This document shows positions 8,213 through 16,030 of a stretch of 64,000 bases of DNA, piece by piece (the stretch's first letter is position 1; every line of letters begins with the position of its first letter). A program made the translations under genes and the position numbers. This DNA is from Lewinellaceae bacterium (GTDB taxonomy: Bacteria > Bacteroidota > Bacteroidia > Chitinophagales > Saprospiraceae), in contig JACJYD010000004.1 of the NCBI GenBank assembly GCA_020636275.1, forward strand, positions 124,001 through 188,000, read 5' to 3'. Under the pieces are notes generated by a model that made no database searches, was not told the DNA's origin, and was given only the letters and a program-made list of their open reading frames with translations.

Positions 8213-9475
8213 ATGGTGAAAAAAATCAACCTGGCACTTTTACTCTCTACCCTATGCTTAGCTTTGGGTACATCACAGGAGCCCCCCTCCTGCGGCGCCG
8301 ACCTGTACCGGGACTGGTACCGGCAGCAGTACCCCGAGCTGCAGGAGCAGGCGGCGGAATGGCAGGAGTCCATGGCGCAATGGGCAGCCCGTTATGAAGA
8401 GAGCCTCCACCCCCGGACCCTGATCACCATACCAGTGGTGGTGCACGTGGTGTACAAGGACGAGCCGCAGAACATTTCGCAGGAACAGATCGAATCGCAA
8501 CTCGAAGTATTGAACGCCGACTACCGCGCAGCGAACAGCAACCTCGATATCGTGCCGCCTATCTTTCAAAACCTCATCGCCGATGTGGGGATCGAATTTT
8601 GTCTGGCCGCACAAGACCCGGAGGGGAAATTCACAACCGGCATCACCCGGCAGGCCACCGCGAAAGATAATATCGGCATCGACACCGACGTGCACTATAC
8701 CGATAAGGGGGGCGCCGACGCCTGGGATCCCCTTCACTACCTGAATATCTGGGTCGCCGACATGGGCGACAACATCGTGGGGCGCGCCACCTTTCCCGGT
8801 GAAGCCCCCCTCGCCGAAGACGGCGTGGTGATCGACCCCCGCTATTTCGGCACGACCGGACTGGCCGCCGGTTCCGATCCCTATCACCTGGGCCGCACCA
8901 CCGTGCACGAGATCGGCCATTATCTCAACCTGCTCCACCCCTGGGGCAGCGCCCTGCCCGATTGCGCCGGCGACGACGGCGTGCTGGACACCCCCCAAAC
9001 CGACGAAGATTACTTGCTCGAATGCCCCACCACCCTCCAGGCCAGTTGTGGTTCGCTCGACATGTACACCAATTTCATGTACTACACCAACGACGCCTGC
9101 CTGGCGCAGTTCACGCCCGGACAAAAAGTACGCATACTCGCTACCCTCGCCGGTCCGCGGCTGGGGCTGACCCTGAGTGCGGGCTGCCTGCCTTCAGCAG
9201 TCGGGGCGAAGGCGGTTCCCGAATTTTCGTTATCGATCCGGCCCAATCCCAGCGCGGGGCAGGTGGTATTTGAGTTATTGGGAAAAGAAGGGCAAGATGG
9301 CCGGCTGCAGATCTTTGACTCCGTTGGGAAGGTTCTGTATGAAGAAAAAATTTCGACCGGTCAAGTTCGCTCTTTGAAGGTTCCTGCACAATGGGCGGAT
9401 GGGGTGTATGGGGTCAGGGTGCAAACGGAAAATGGTATTTTTGCAGAAAGATGGATATTGATGCGGAGCAAATGA
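8213..9475 (+). CDS. Secreted M43-type zinc metalloprotease with T9SS sorting domain
   Basis: A 420-residue protein starting at ATG 8213 with a signal peptide (MVKKINLALLLSTLCLALG). The zinc site HEIGHYLNLLH at about residues 233-243 is the HExxHxxGxxH-type motif of pappalysin-like (M43) proteases, and a met-turn is suggested by the later NFMYYTNDACLAQFTPGQ. The last ~75 residues (LSIRPNPSAGQVVFELLG … VYGVRVQTENGIF … RSK) are a type A sorting domain, so the enzyme should be exported through the outer membrane by type IX secretion and anchored or released. An in-frame TTG at 8156 is not used here because it would precede the signal peptide. Confidence 0.88.
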   Translation: MVKKINLALLLSTLCLALGTSQEPPSCGADLYRDWYRQQYPELQEQAAEWQESMAQWAARYEESLHPRTLITIPVVVHVVYKDEPQNISQEQIESQLEVLNADYRAANSNLDIVPPIFQNLIADVGIEFCLAAQDPEGKFTTGITRQATAKDNIGIDTDVHYTDKGGADAWDPLHYLNIWVADMGDNIVGRATFPGEAPLAEDGVVIDPRYFGTTGLAAGSDPYHLGRTTVHEIGHYLNLLHPWGSALPDCAGDDGVLDTPQTDEDYLLECPTTLQASCGSLDMYTNFMYYTNDACLAQFTPGQKVRILATLAGPRLGLTLSAGCLPSAVGAKAVPEFSLSIRPNPSAGQVVFELLGKEGQDGRLQIFDSVGKVLYEEKISTGQVRSLKVPAQWADGVYGVRVQTENGIFAERWILMRSK

Positions 9476-9482
9476 ATAATTT

Positions 9483-9576
9483 ACCGCGACGACGCGACGG
9501 ACGCGACGTAGGCCGAAGAGATCTTTGATTTGAAGCTTTTTTCCTGACCGCGTCGCGTCCGTTGCGTCGTAGCGGT
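9483..9576. repeat. Imperfect inverted repeat of the CGACGCGACG type
   Basis: Left arm 9483-9509 (ACCGCGACGACGCGACGGAC…) and right arm 9547-9576 (…CGCGTCCGTTGCGTCGTAGCGGT) pair with a few mismatches around a ~37-bp loop. It fills the gap between the two protease genes and may serve as a terminator or REP-like element. Confidence 0.65.
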
Positions 9577-9610
9577 ACTATTAAAACACAAAACCGATTA
9601 ACAGCATACC

Positions 9611-12064
9611 ATGAAGCAATTCCTCCTTTTCCCCATTTTCCTGTTCGCCACATTAGCGCCTGCCCAAGGGCCACCCGTCACCAAAGACTCCTCTCCCACC
9701 CCAACGATCGTCGAATTTACCGACGGGATGGTAGAATACCCCGGTTATTTCCCCTTTTACTGGGACGCAAAAAAGGGCAAGATCTGGCTGGAGATCGACA
9801 AATGGGAGCAGGAGTTCCTCTACGTCAACTCCCTGCCCGCCGGCATCGGCTCCAACGACATCGGGCTCGACCGGGGGCAGATGGGCGCCAACCGCGTGGT
9901 GCGCTTTATGCGCAGCGGTCCGAAGGTTTTGCTCATCGAAAGCAACTACAAATTCCGGGCGGTGAGCGATAACGAAGCCGAGCGAAAAGCCGTGGAAGAG
10001 GCCTTTGCCCAATCGGTGCAGGCCGGCTTTAAGGTCGTCGCCGAACAGGACGGCAAGGTGTTGGTCGACCTCACCCCCTTCCTGTTGCGCGACGTGCACG
10101 GCGTGGCCGGCAAGCTGAAAGAAACCGGTCAGGGCGCCTACAAACCCGATACCAGCCGCTCGGCGATCTACCTGGAAGGCACCCGCAATTTTCCCCAAAA
10201 CAGCGAATTCGAAGCCATCGTCACCTTTCAGGGGGAGCCCGAAGGCGATTTCATCAAAAGCGTGACACCCAGTCCGGACGCGGTGACCGTGCGGATGCAC
10301 CACTCCTTCATCCAGTTGCCCGACGACCAATACAAGCCCCGGGCCTACGACCCCCGTTGCGGACTTTTCGCCATCGAATACAACGACTATGCCCAGCCGA
10401 TCGACCAACCCCTTGCCCAGCGCTACATCATCCGGCACCGGCTGGAAAAGAAAGACCCCCGTGCGAAGGTCAGCGATCCGGTGGAGCCGATCATTTACTA
10501 CATCGATCCCGGCGCCCCCGAGCCCATCAAATCGGCCCTGATCGAAGGCGCGTCCTGGTGGAACCAGGCCTTCGAGGCCGCCGGTTACCGCAACGCCTTC
10601 CAGGTGAAAGAACTGCCCGAAGGCGCAGACCCCATGGACGTCCGCTATAACTTCATCCAGTGGGTGCACCGCTCCACCCGCGGCTGGTCGTACGGAAACA
10701 CCGTCATCGACCCCCGCACCGGCGAGATCATCAAAGGGCACGTATCGCTCGGCTCGCTGCGCGTGCGGCAGGACTTCCTCATCGCGCAAGGACTGATCCC
10801 CGCCTATGAAAAAGGCGAAACACCCGATCCCCGCCTCGAAGCCATGGCCCTGGCCCGGCTTCGCCAGCTCGCCGCCCACGAGGTGGGACATACCCTTGGA
10901 TTCGAGCATAACTTCGCCGCCAGCTACAACAACCGCGCCTCGGTGATGGACTATCCTCATCCCTACATCACCCAAAAATTCAATTTCAAATTAAACTTCG
11001 AAAACGCCTACGAAACCGGCATCGGCGAGTGGGACAAACGCCTGGTGCTCTACGGCTACCAGGATTTTCCCGATGGGGCCGACGAAGCCAAAGAACTGGA
11101 GAGCATCATCCGGGAAAACATCAAAAAAGGCCTGCTCTACATCACCGACCGGGACGCCCGGCCGGAAGGCGGCGCCCACCCCTACGCCCATTTGTGGGAC
11201 AACGGAAAATCAGCGCCCGATGAGTTAAACCGCCTGCTCGACGTGCGCCGCAAGGCATTGGAGGATTTCGGCGAAAAGAACATTCCCGAAGGCGCACCCT
11301 ATGCGGAGCTCGAACGAGTGCTCGCACCCCTCTATTTCGGCCATCGGTACCAGGTTGAAGCCACCGCCAAATTGATCGGCGGGGTCGACTACAGCTATGC
11401 CGAGCGGGGCGACAAGCAGATCATCAACCAGCCCGTTCCGATCAGCGAGCAGGAGGAAGCCCTGAAAGCCCTTTTGGCCACTCTGAAAACCGAAAACCTG
11501 GCCCTGCCCCGCCGGCTGCTCAACCTCATTCCGCCCCTGCCACCCGGTTATGCGCGCGACCGCGAACTTTTTTCGGGCTACACCGATCCAGTCTTCGACC
11601 CCCTGGCTGCAGCCGAAGCTTCGGCTAGCCACACGATCCGCCTGCTGCTCAATCCGCGGCGACTAGCCCGGGTCAACCAGCAAAATTCGATGAATGAGAG
11701 CCATTTCAGTCCGACGTACATTTTCGAAAGCCTGTTCACCCGCGCCTTTTTCAACAACCGCAACAACCCCTATGAAGTCGAAATAGCCCAGGTGGTGGAG
11801 AAAGTAACTGTAGATCACCTGCTCCGCCTCGCCGGCGACCGGACCATCGACCGCCAGGTGGTCGCTCTGGCGCTTTTGTCCGTGCAGGATCTGGAGGGGC
11901 AGTTGCGCACCGAGCTGGAAGCGGCGGAGACGACGGCCCGGAAGGCGCATTGTACCTATTTACTGGAAGAGATCAGGCGGTTTAGGGAGCATCCGGAGGA
12001 GTATAAGTGGCCGGAGGTAGTGGAGATGCCTCCGGGGCAGCCGATCGGGTGTGGTGGGGAGTGA
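9611..12064 (+). CDS. Exported zinc-dependent metalloprotease, DUF5117/DUF5118 type
   Basis: An 817-residue protein with a signal peptide (MKQFLLFPIFLFATLAPAQG). The N-terminal half has the DUF5117-like pattern seen in Bacteroidota (YFPFYWDAKKGKIWLEI, then DIGLDRGQMG). The catalytic domain carries HEVGHTLGFEHNF at about residues 423-435, a gluzincin/metzincin-like HExxH…H site, followed by SVMDYPHPYI, which gives the met-turn. It resembles the periplasmic 'zinc-dependent metalloprotease' group whose substrates are unknown. No sorting domain is present at the C-terminus. The gene stands alone between a repeat and mnmE. Confidence 0.88.
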   Translation: MKQFLLFPIFLFATLAPAQGPPVTKDSSPTPTIVEFTDGMVEYPGYFPFYWDAKKGKIWLEIDKWEQEFLYVNSLPAGIGSNDIGLDRGQMGANRVVRFMRSGPKVLLIESNYKFRAVSDNEAERKAVEEAFAQSVQAGFKVVAEQDGKVLVDLTPFLLRDVHGVAGKLKETGQGAYKPDTSRSAIYLEGTRNFPQNSEFEAIVTFQGEPEGDFIKSVTPSPDAVTVRMHHSFIQLPDDQYKPRAYDPRCGLFAIEYNDYAQPIDQPLAQRYIIRHRLEKKDPRAKVSDPVEPIIYYIDPGAPEPIKSALIEGASWWNQAFEAAGYRNAFQVKELPEGADPMDVRYNFIQWVHRSTRGWSYGNTVIDPRTGEIIKGHVSLGSLRVRQDFLIAQGLIPAYEKGETPDPRLEAMALARLRQLAAHEVGHTLGFEHNFAASYNNRASVMDYPHPYITQKFNFKLNFENAYETGIGEWDKRLVLYGYQDFPDGADEAKELESIIRENIKKGLLYITDRDARPEGGAHPYAHLWDNGKSAPDELNRLLDVRRKALEDFGEKNIPEGAPYAELERVLAPLYFGHRYQVEATAKLIGGVDYSYAERGDKQIINQPVPISEQEEALKALLATLKTENLALPRRLLNLIPPLPPGYARDRELFSGYTDPVFDPLAAAEASASHTIRLLLNPRRLARVNQQNSMNESHFSPTYIFESLFTRAFFNNRNNPYEVEIAQVVEKVTVDHLLRLAGDRTIDRQVVALALLSVQDLEGQLRTELEAAETTARKAHCTYLLEEIRRFREHPEEYKWPEVVEMPPGQPIGCGGE

Positions 12065-12215
12065 ATTAAAGGACACTGATTTTTTAAGATCATTTATGAG
12101 CTGTTAGGATCAATTGGAGGATACCCGAGATCAGATCATAAAAAATCATAAAAGACCTTAACCAATCCGCGTACTAAAATGGTTTATTAGTATTGATCAA
12201 ATACCTTGGTACTAA

Positions 12216-13661
12216 ATGCATTACAACCTGGATGATACCATAGTAGCCCTTTCCACCCCACCCGGCATCGGCGCCATCGGCGTGATCCGCCTGAGCGGGG
12301 CGCGGGCCGTGGAGATCGTGGACAGCGTTTTCGAAGGCAAAAAGCTCGCCGAGCAAGCCAGCCACACCGCCCATTTCGGCACCATCAAAGACGCCGAAGG
12401 GAAGGCCCTGGACGAGGTGGTCGTGACCCTTTTCCGTGCGCCGCGCTCGTATACGCGGGAGGACGTGGTGGAAGTGTCGTGCCACGGGTCGCCGTATATT
12501 TTGCAGCAGGTATTGCAATTGTTTATCGAAAAAGGCGCGCGGATGGCGCAGCCCGGGGAGTTTACCCTACGGGCCTTTTTGAACGGGCGGATGGACCTCA
12601 GTCAGGCCGAAGCCGTGGCCGACCTGATCGCCAGCGACTCCGCAGCGGCGCATCAGATCGCCATGCAGCAGATGCGGGGCGGGTTCAGCGACGAGATCCA
12701 AAAGCTGCGGGAAGAGCTCATCAACTTCGCCAGCCTGATCGAGCTCGAGCTCGACTTCAGCGAAGAAGACGTCGAGTTTGCCGACCGCAGTCAGTTGAAA
12801 GAACTCATGACGAAGATACAGAAGCTGCTGCACGTATTGATCCAGAGCTTTCAGCTCGGCAACGTGCTCAAGCACGGCGTGAACACCGTATTGGCCGGCC
12901 GTCCCAACGCCGGCAAGAGCACCCTCCTCAACGCCCTGCTCAACGAAGAGCGCGCCATCGTCAGCGAGATCGCCGGCACCACGCGCGACACCATCGAGGA
13001 AGTGTTGCACATCAAAGGCATCACCTTCCGCCTCATCGACACCGCCGGCATCCGCGAAGCTGCCGACCAGATCGAGGTCATCGGCGTGCAGAAGACGATG
13101 GAGAAGATCGGGCAAGCCGCGGTGCTGGTCTATATTTTCGACGTGATCCAAAGCAGTCCGGAGGAAGTGCGGGCGGATCTGGAGAAGCTGGTCCGGCCGG
13201 GGCTGCATTTGTTGGTGGTGGCGAATAAGATGGATTTGAATCCGTATACGACGTGGGAGATGTACTCGGGAGGAGGGAGCAGGGAGGAGGGAGGAGGGGG
13301 CAGAGGGCAGGGGGCAGAGGGCAGGGAGCAGTCACTCATCACCCAGGACAACTGGGTCCCCATCTCCGCCAAGAATGCGATGAACATTGAGTATTTGAAG
13401 GAGAAGCTCTATGAGGCGGTGATCAGTCAGAAAGTTTCGGCGGGGGATACGATCGTGGCGAACTCGCGGCATTACGAGGCGTTGCGGAAGGCGGAGGAAG
13501 CGCTTGAAGCGGCGCTGGCTGGACTGGACAGCGGGGTAACGGGAGATTTTCTGGCGATGGATATACGGAGGGCGCTTTCTTACCTGGGGGAGATTACGGG
13601 GGAGATTACGACGGAAGATCTTTTGGGTAATATATTTGGGAAATTTTGTATTGGGAAGTGA
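12216..13661 (+). CDS. mnmE: tRNA modification GTPase MnmE with a low-complexity insertion
   Basis: Works with MnmG to put the carboxymethylaminomethyl group on wobble U34 of some tRNAs. The N-terminal folate-binding domain begins DDTIVALSTPPGIGAIGVIR. The G domain has G1 GRPNAGKST (about residue 228), the GTTRDT switch, G3 DTAG, G4 NKMD (about 336) and G5 SAK. The C-terminus is the family's essential CIGK. At 481 residues it is ~20-25 longer than usual. The extra residues are a Gly/Glu/Arg-rich stretch (SGGGSREEGGGGRGQGAEG) between G4 and G5, encoded by a purine-rich DNA repeat at 13264-13332. The reading frame is kept through it. Confidence 0.95.
   Translation: MHYNLDDTIVALSTPPGIGAIGVIRLSGARAVEIVDSVFEGKKLAEQASHTAHFGTIKDAEGKALDEVVVTLFRAPRSYTREDVVEVSCHGSPYILQQVLQLFIEKGARMAQPGEFTLRAFLNGRMDLSQAEAVADLIASDSAAAHQIAMQQMRGGFSDEIQKLREELINFASLIELELDFSEEDVEFADRSQLKELMTKIQKLLHVLIQSFQLGNVLKHGVNTVLAGRPNAGKSTLLNALLNEERAIVSEIAGTTRDTIEEVLHIKGITFRLIDTAGIREAADQIEVIGVQKTMEKIGQAAVLVYIFDVIQSSPEEVRADLEKLVRPGLHLLVVANKMDLNPYTTWEMYSGGGSREEGGGGRGQGAEGREQSLITQDNWVPISAKNAMNIEYLKEKLYEAVISQKVSAGDTIVANSRHYEALRKAEEALEAALAGLDSGVTGDFLAMDIRRALSYLGEITGEITTEDLLGNIFGKFCIGK
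13264..13332. repeat. GGGAGCAGGGAG-type purine-rich low-complexity insert inside mnmE
   Basis: Short GGGAGGAGG, GGGCAGA and GGGAGCAG units run for ~70 bp inside the G domain. They look like the purine-rich repeats found between genes in related genomes, here captured in a coding frame. Confidence 0.65.
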
Positions 13662-13673
13662 GTCAATGGTAGC

Positions 13674-13689
13674 ACCAAATTTATTTGGT
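13674..13689. terminator. Short hairpin between convergent genes
   Basis: ACCAAAT and ATTTGGT pair perfectly around a TT turn, with a second, outer GCACC/GGTGC match nearby. It lies between the ends of mnmE and the convergent minus-strand gene, where a shared terminator would be expected. Confidence 0.35.
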
Positions 13690-13700
13690 CTCCGGTGCGC

Positions 13701-13964
13701 TCAAAACTGAGTATTCTCGATCACCGATCTTTTCACCCCTCCCACCACCTTGAACACCTCCCCATCCCAAACCGCGATCAGCAAGGATCCGGCTTCAAAA
13801 AACTCATACTCATCGTCCGCATCCAAGTCTTCTTCGACCAGGGTGAAGAGGCCTGCCTTTTGATCACCGCGCAGCCACTCCCGGCGTGCCTTTACAGGCG
13901 CCCAGGCGCCGAACCATTCGTTGTTACTGAGCGCTTTGACATAGATGGTTTGGGTCGTTTCCAT
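13701..13964 (-). CDS. Small acidic protein, candidate immunity protein
   Basis: An 87-residue protein (METTQTIYVKALSNNEWFGA…) with an acidic middle (VEEDLDADDEYEFFEAG) and no signal peptide. I do not recognise a family. Its start lies 6 bp after the end of a colicin-E5-like toxin C-terminus on the same strand. That is where the cognate immunity gene of a polymorphic or contact-dependent toxin normally sits, and small acidic proteins are typical for that role. Function is inferred from position only. Confidence 0.5.
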   Translation of the reverse strand: METTQTIYVKALSNNEWFGAWAPVKARREWLRGDQKAGLFTLVEEDLDADDEYEFFEAGSLLIAVWDGEVFKVVGGVKRSVIENTQF

Positions 13965-13970
13965 GAGGGA

Positions 13971-14210
13971 CTATTTGAAATTATAGGGGGCGACCTGCCA
14001 GACCAGGCAATCTATGAAGTCTACCACGATCCAGTTGCCCTGCTGGTCATAAATCCGGGTGTAAGTTACGCCTTTTTCGGGATGGGTGAAGGGTTCCCGT
14101 CGGCCGTTGGTCAGCATATCCCTGATCTTGTCCATCGTGAAGCCGCGCTTGCGGAATTGCTTGAAGTACCGAAGCTGAACCGGGAAACGCTGATGGTTTT
14201 GAGAAAATGC
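13971..14210 (-). pseudogene. Orphan colicin-E5-like toxin C-terminal fragment
   Basis: A minus-strand frame, open from 14210 (just after in-frame TAA codons) to a TAG at 13971-13973, encodes about 79 residues. It includes FRKRGFTMDKIRDMLTNGRR, then GVTYTRIYDQQGNWIVVDF and the ending WQVAPYNFK. The order 'RGxTxxxIxxxLxNGxR … TRxY … VVxD … VxQV' resembles colicin E5-related RNase domains, which form the C-terminal tips of RHS and CdiA-like toxins and cut tRNA. No delivery domain precedes it. The only internal ATG gives 54 residues (13971-14135), which would lose half the first helix. It is most simply a left-over toxin tip beside its immunity gene. Confidence 0.45.
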
Positions 14211-14253
14211 TTATTTTTATTTGAGGAAAAATCCTCCGAAATAAGCACAGGTT

Positions 14254-16017
14254 ATGGGGAAAAACAAAGACATGGTCGAAGCCCATATTCAAAATCTAAT
14301 CCAGAAGATTGAGGAGAAACAAGATCAGATAATACAGGATCTGCCAACCCTGTTTTTAATCGACCTATTATTCGACCTTTCCGTCATTTATGAAGACTAT
14401 TATGCCCAAAATAGGAATGGAAGTCCGGGAGCCTTGCAAACAGGCACAGATGCACTGGGAAGGGTTGTAAACAAACTTGTCCGTTTTGGCGACTTTAAGC
14501 AGGAAAGGAGGGATGTCGAACAGGTCCAACTAGAGTGTTTCCAAAATTTAGTGAGCCTAGCCGGGAATAATTCTCAAAGTGAAAAACTTGCAAACCTGCT
14601 CAAACTGGAACTGCAACTCCTTGAACTCGAAAGTCTTCAGCAAACAGACAAATTTGACAGAAGTTGTGAGGTAAAACTACATCCAGATGGAAAATTATCA
14701 ACGACAATTGTCCACCAGGAAGGGTTTAAGTATGAGATCACAACAGAATGGAAATATAAGTATCAAATCTCCTTCTTCTGGAACACGGGTGAAAAGATCG
14801 TAGACTACCAACTCAAAAACGGAAAAGTAATCTTACCGAGTACGAATGACCACGATGCCAACAGTGCAATTGGGATTCTCTCCTGGGAATATGCGACCAA
14901 AGCCTACTTGGAACAATACGGAATTGAAGAAACGTTCACCTACCAGAGACAGCAATATGACACCGGCTTATTGTCTCAGGTGCTGGCCTTTCTTATCGTA
15001 TACCCACAAAGTCGCTACGGCGTTTCGTTTGAAGAACATCTGGAATCTGGAAATACCCCCAAGGTCGTGTTGGAAACGATTCTACAAGGCATTGACAGAT
15101 ATGAGGACTTCACAGGCCCCCTGTTTTTAGAAACATGGCCGGATATGGTCATTCGGATGAATGAGGTTTTTCCGAAAGTTCCAAAGGAAAAAATGGAACG
15201 CCATTTGGCTTTCTTCACAGCAACAATACGCACAGAAAAGGAAGCCATCGATCTTTTTCAAACACCCCTGCTTCGAATGGGAAATATAGTAGCCATTTTT
15301 TGCCGGCCACTGATGCTCCAAAACCCATGGTTGCCTTTGATCAGAAGGCTTATTGGCAACCCTGGGGATAAGTATGAAAACGCCCGAAGTTCGCGTGCGG
15401 TCGAAACCCTCTCCTGTTTATTTGAAGCTCACGGTTTCCAAACCATAGTAGAGTATGAAATTCCAAAAGCCAATAGTAACCAGCCAGACACAGATATTGA
15501 CCTAGCCGCCTTCGATGGGGATCATCTCTTTTTATTCCAGCATAAGATGACAGCCCCAAAAGCCACATGGAGCGAATATAAATCGCATATAGATGATGCG
15601 CTAAAAGAAGCCAATAGACAGAACAGGAAGGCCTATTCCTACCTGGAGTCAAACTGGTCTTCCTTTAGAGAAAAATGGAGGACTGAGCTGGACTGGGAAC
15701 AAATCAACGTACACCGAATTATCCTCAGCACCTCTTATGAAGCAGACCGAAGGGTATTCTCCGAGGAGTCAATCAAGATCAGCCAATTTGAACTGGAACG
15801 ATATCTACGGAATGATCCATTCTTCCTGATTGATGAAGATCAATGGGAAATTACAAATGAGCATAACCTCGGATTTTATCCTCAGGAGGCCAGGCTTTCG
15901 GGGGGAAATTTATGGAAACTAATCCAGGAAAACCGGCTTTGGTCCTTCCTGGACAAACAGATCAACAAAGCAGACTTGACGAGGTACTTGCCGGAATTTG
16001 ACCCGGGAATACTCTAA
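14254..16017 (+). CDS. Large protein with a C-terminal Mrr-like PD-(D/E)xK nuclease domain
   Basis: A 587-residue soluble protein with base composition clearly more AT-rich than the mnmE side. Residues ~1-370 are helical and unrecognised. From about residue 375 there is a helix (SSRAVETLSCLFEAHGFQ), a strand with Glu (IVEYEIP), then DTDIDLAAFDGDHLFLFQHK. This is the D-x(n)-QxK core of Mrr/restriction-endonuclease-like folds, followed by a helix that could close the fold. DNA cleavage is therefore likely but unproven, and the target is unknown. The gene starts 43 bp after the divergent toxin fragment and ends 13 bp before the convergent ATPase operon. Confidence 0.6.
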   Translation: MGKNKDMVEAHIQNLIQKIEEKQDQIIQDLPTLFLIDLLFDLSVIYEDYYAQNRNGSPGALQTGTDALGRVVNKLVRFGDFKQERRDVEQVQLECFQNLVSLAGNNSQSEKLANLLKLELQLLELESLQQTDKFDRSCEVKLHPDGKLSTTIVHQEGFKYEITTEWKYKYQISFFWNTGEKIVDYQLKNGKVILPSTNDHDANSAIGILSWEYATKAYLEQYGIEETFTYQRQQYDTGLLSQVLAFLIVYPQSRYGVSFEEHLESGNTPKVVLETILQGIDRYEDFTGPLFLETWPDMVIRMNEVFPKVPKEKMERHLAFFTATIRTEKEAIDLFQTPLLRMGNIVAIFCRPLMLQNPWLPLIRRLIGNPGDKYENARSSRAVETLSCLFEAHGFQTIVEYEIPKANSNQPDTDIDLAAFDGDHLFLFQHKMTAPKATWSEYKSHIDDALKEANRQNRKAYSYLESNWSSFREKWRTELDWEQINVHRIILSTSYEADRRVFSEESIKISQFELERYLRNDPFFLIDEDQWEITNEHNLGFYPQEARLSGGNLWKLIQENRLWSFLDKQINKADLTRYLPEFDPGIL

Positions 16018-16030
16018 TTGATTTAACCCT

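Noticed and set aside
9653..10975. 440-residue minus-strand frame opposite the DUF5117 metalloprotease
   Set aside because: GC-rich antisense shadow; the plus strand has signal peptide, zinc site and normal length.
12479..13228. Arg-rich plus-strand frame inside mnmE
   Set aside because: Shifted shadow of mnmE, whose motifs all lie in the other frame.
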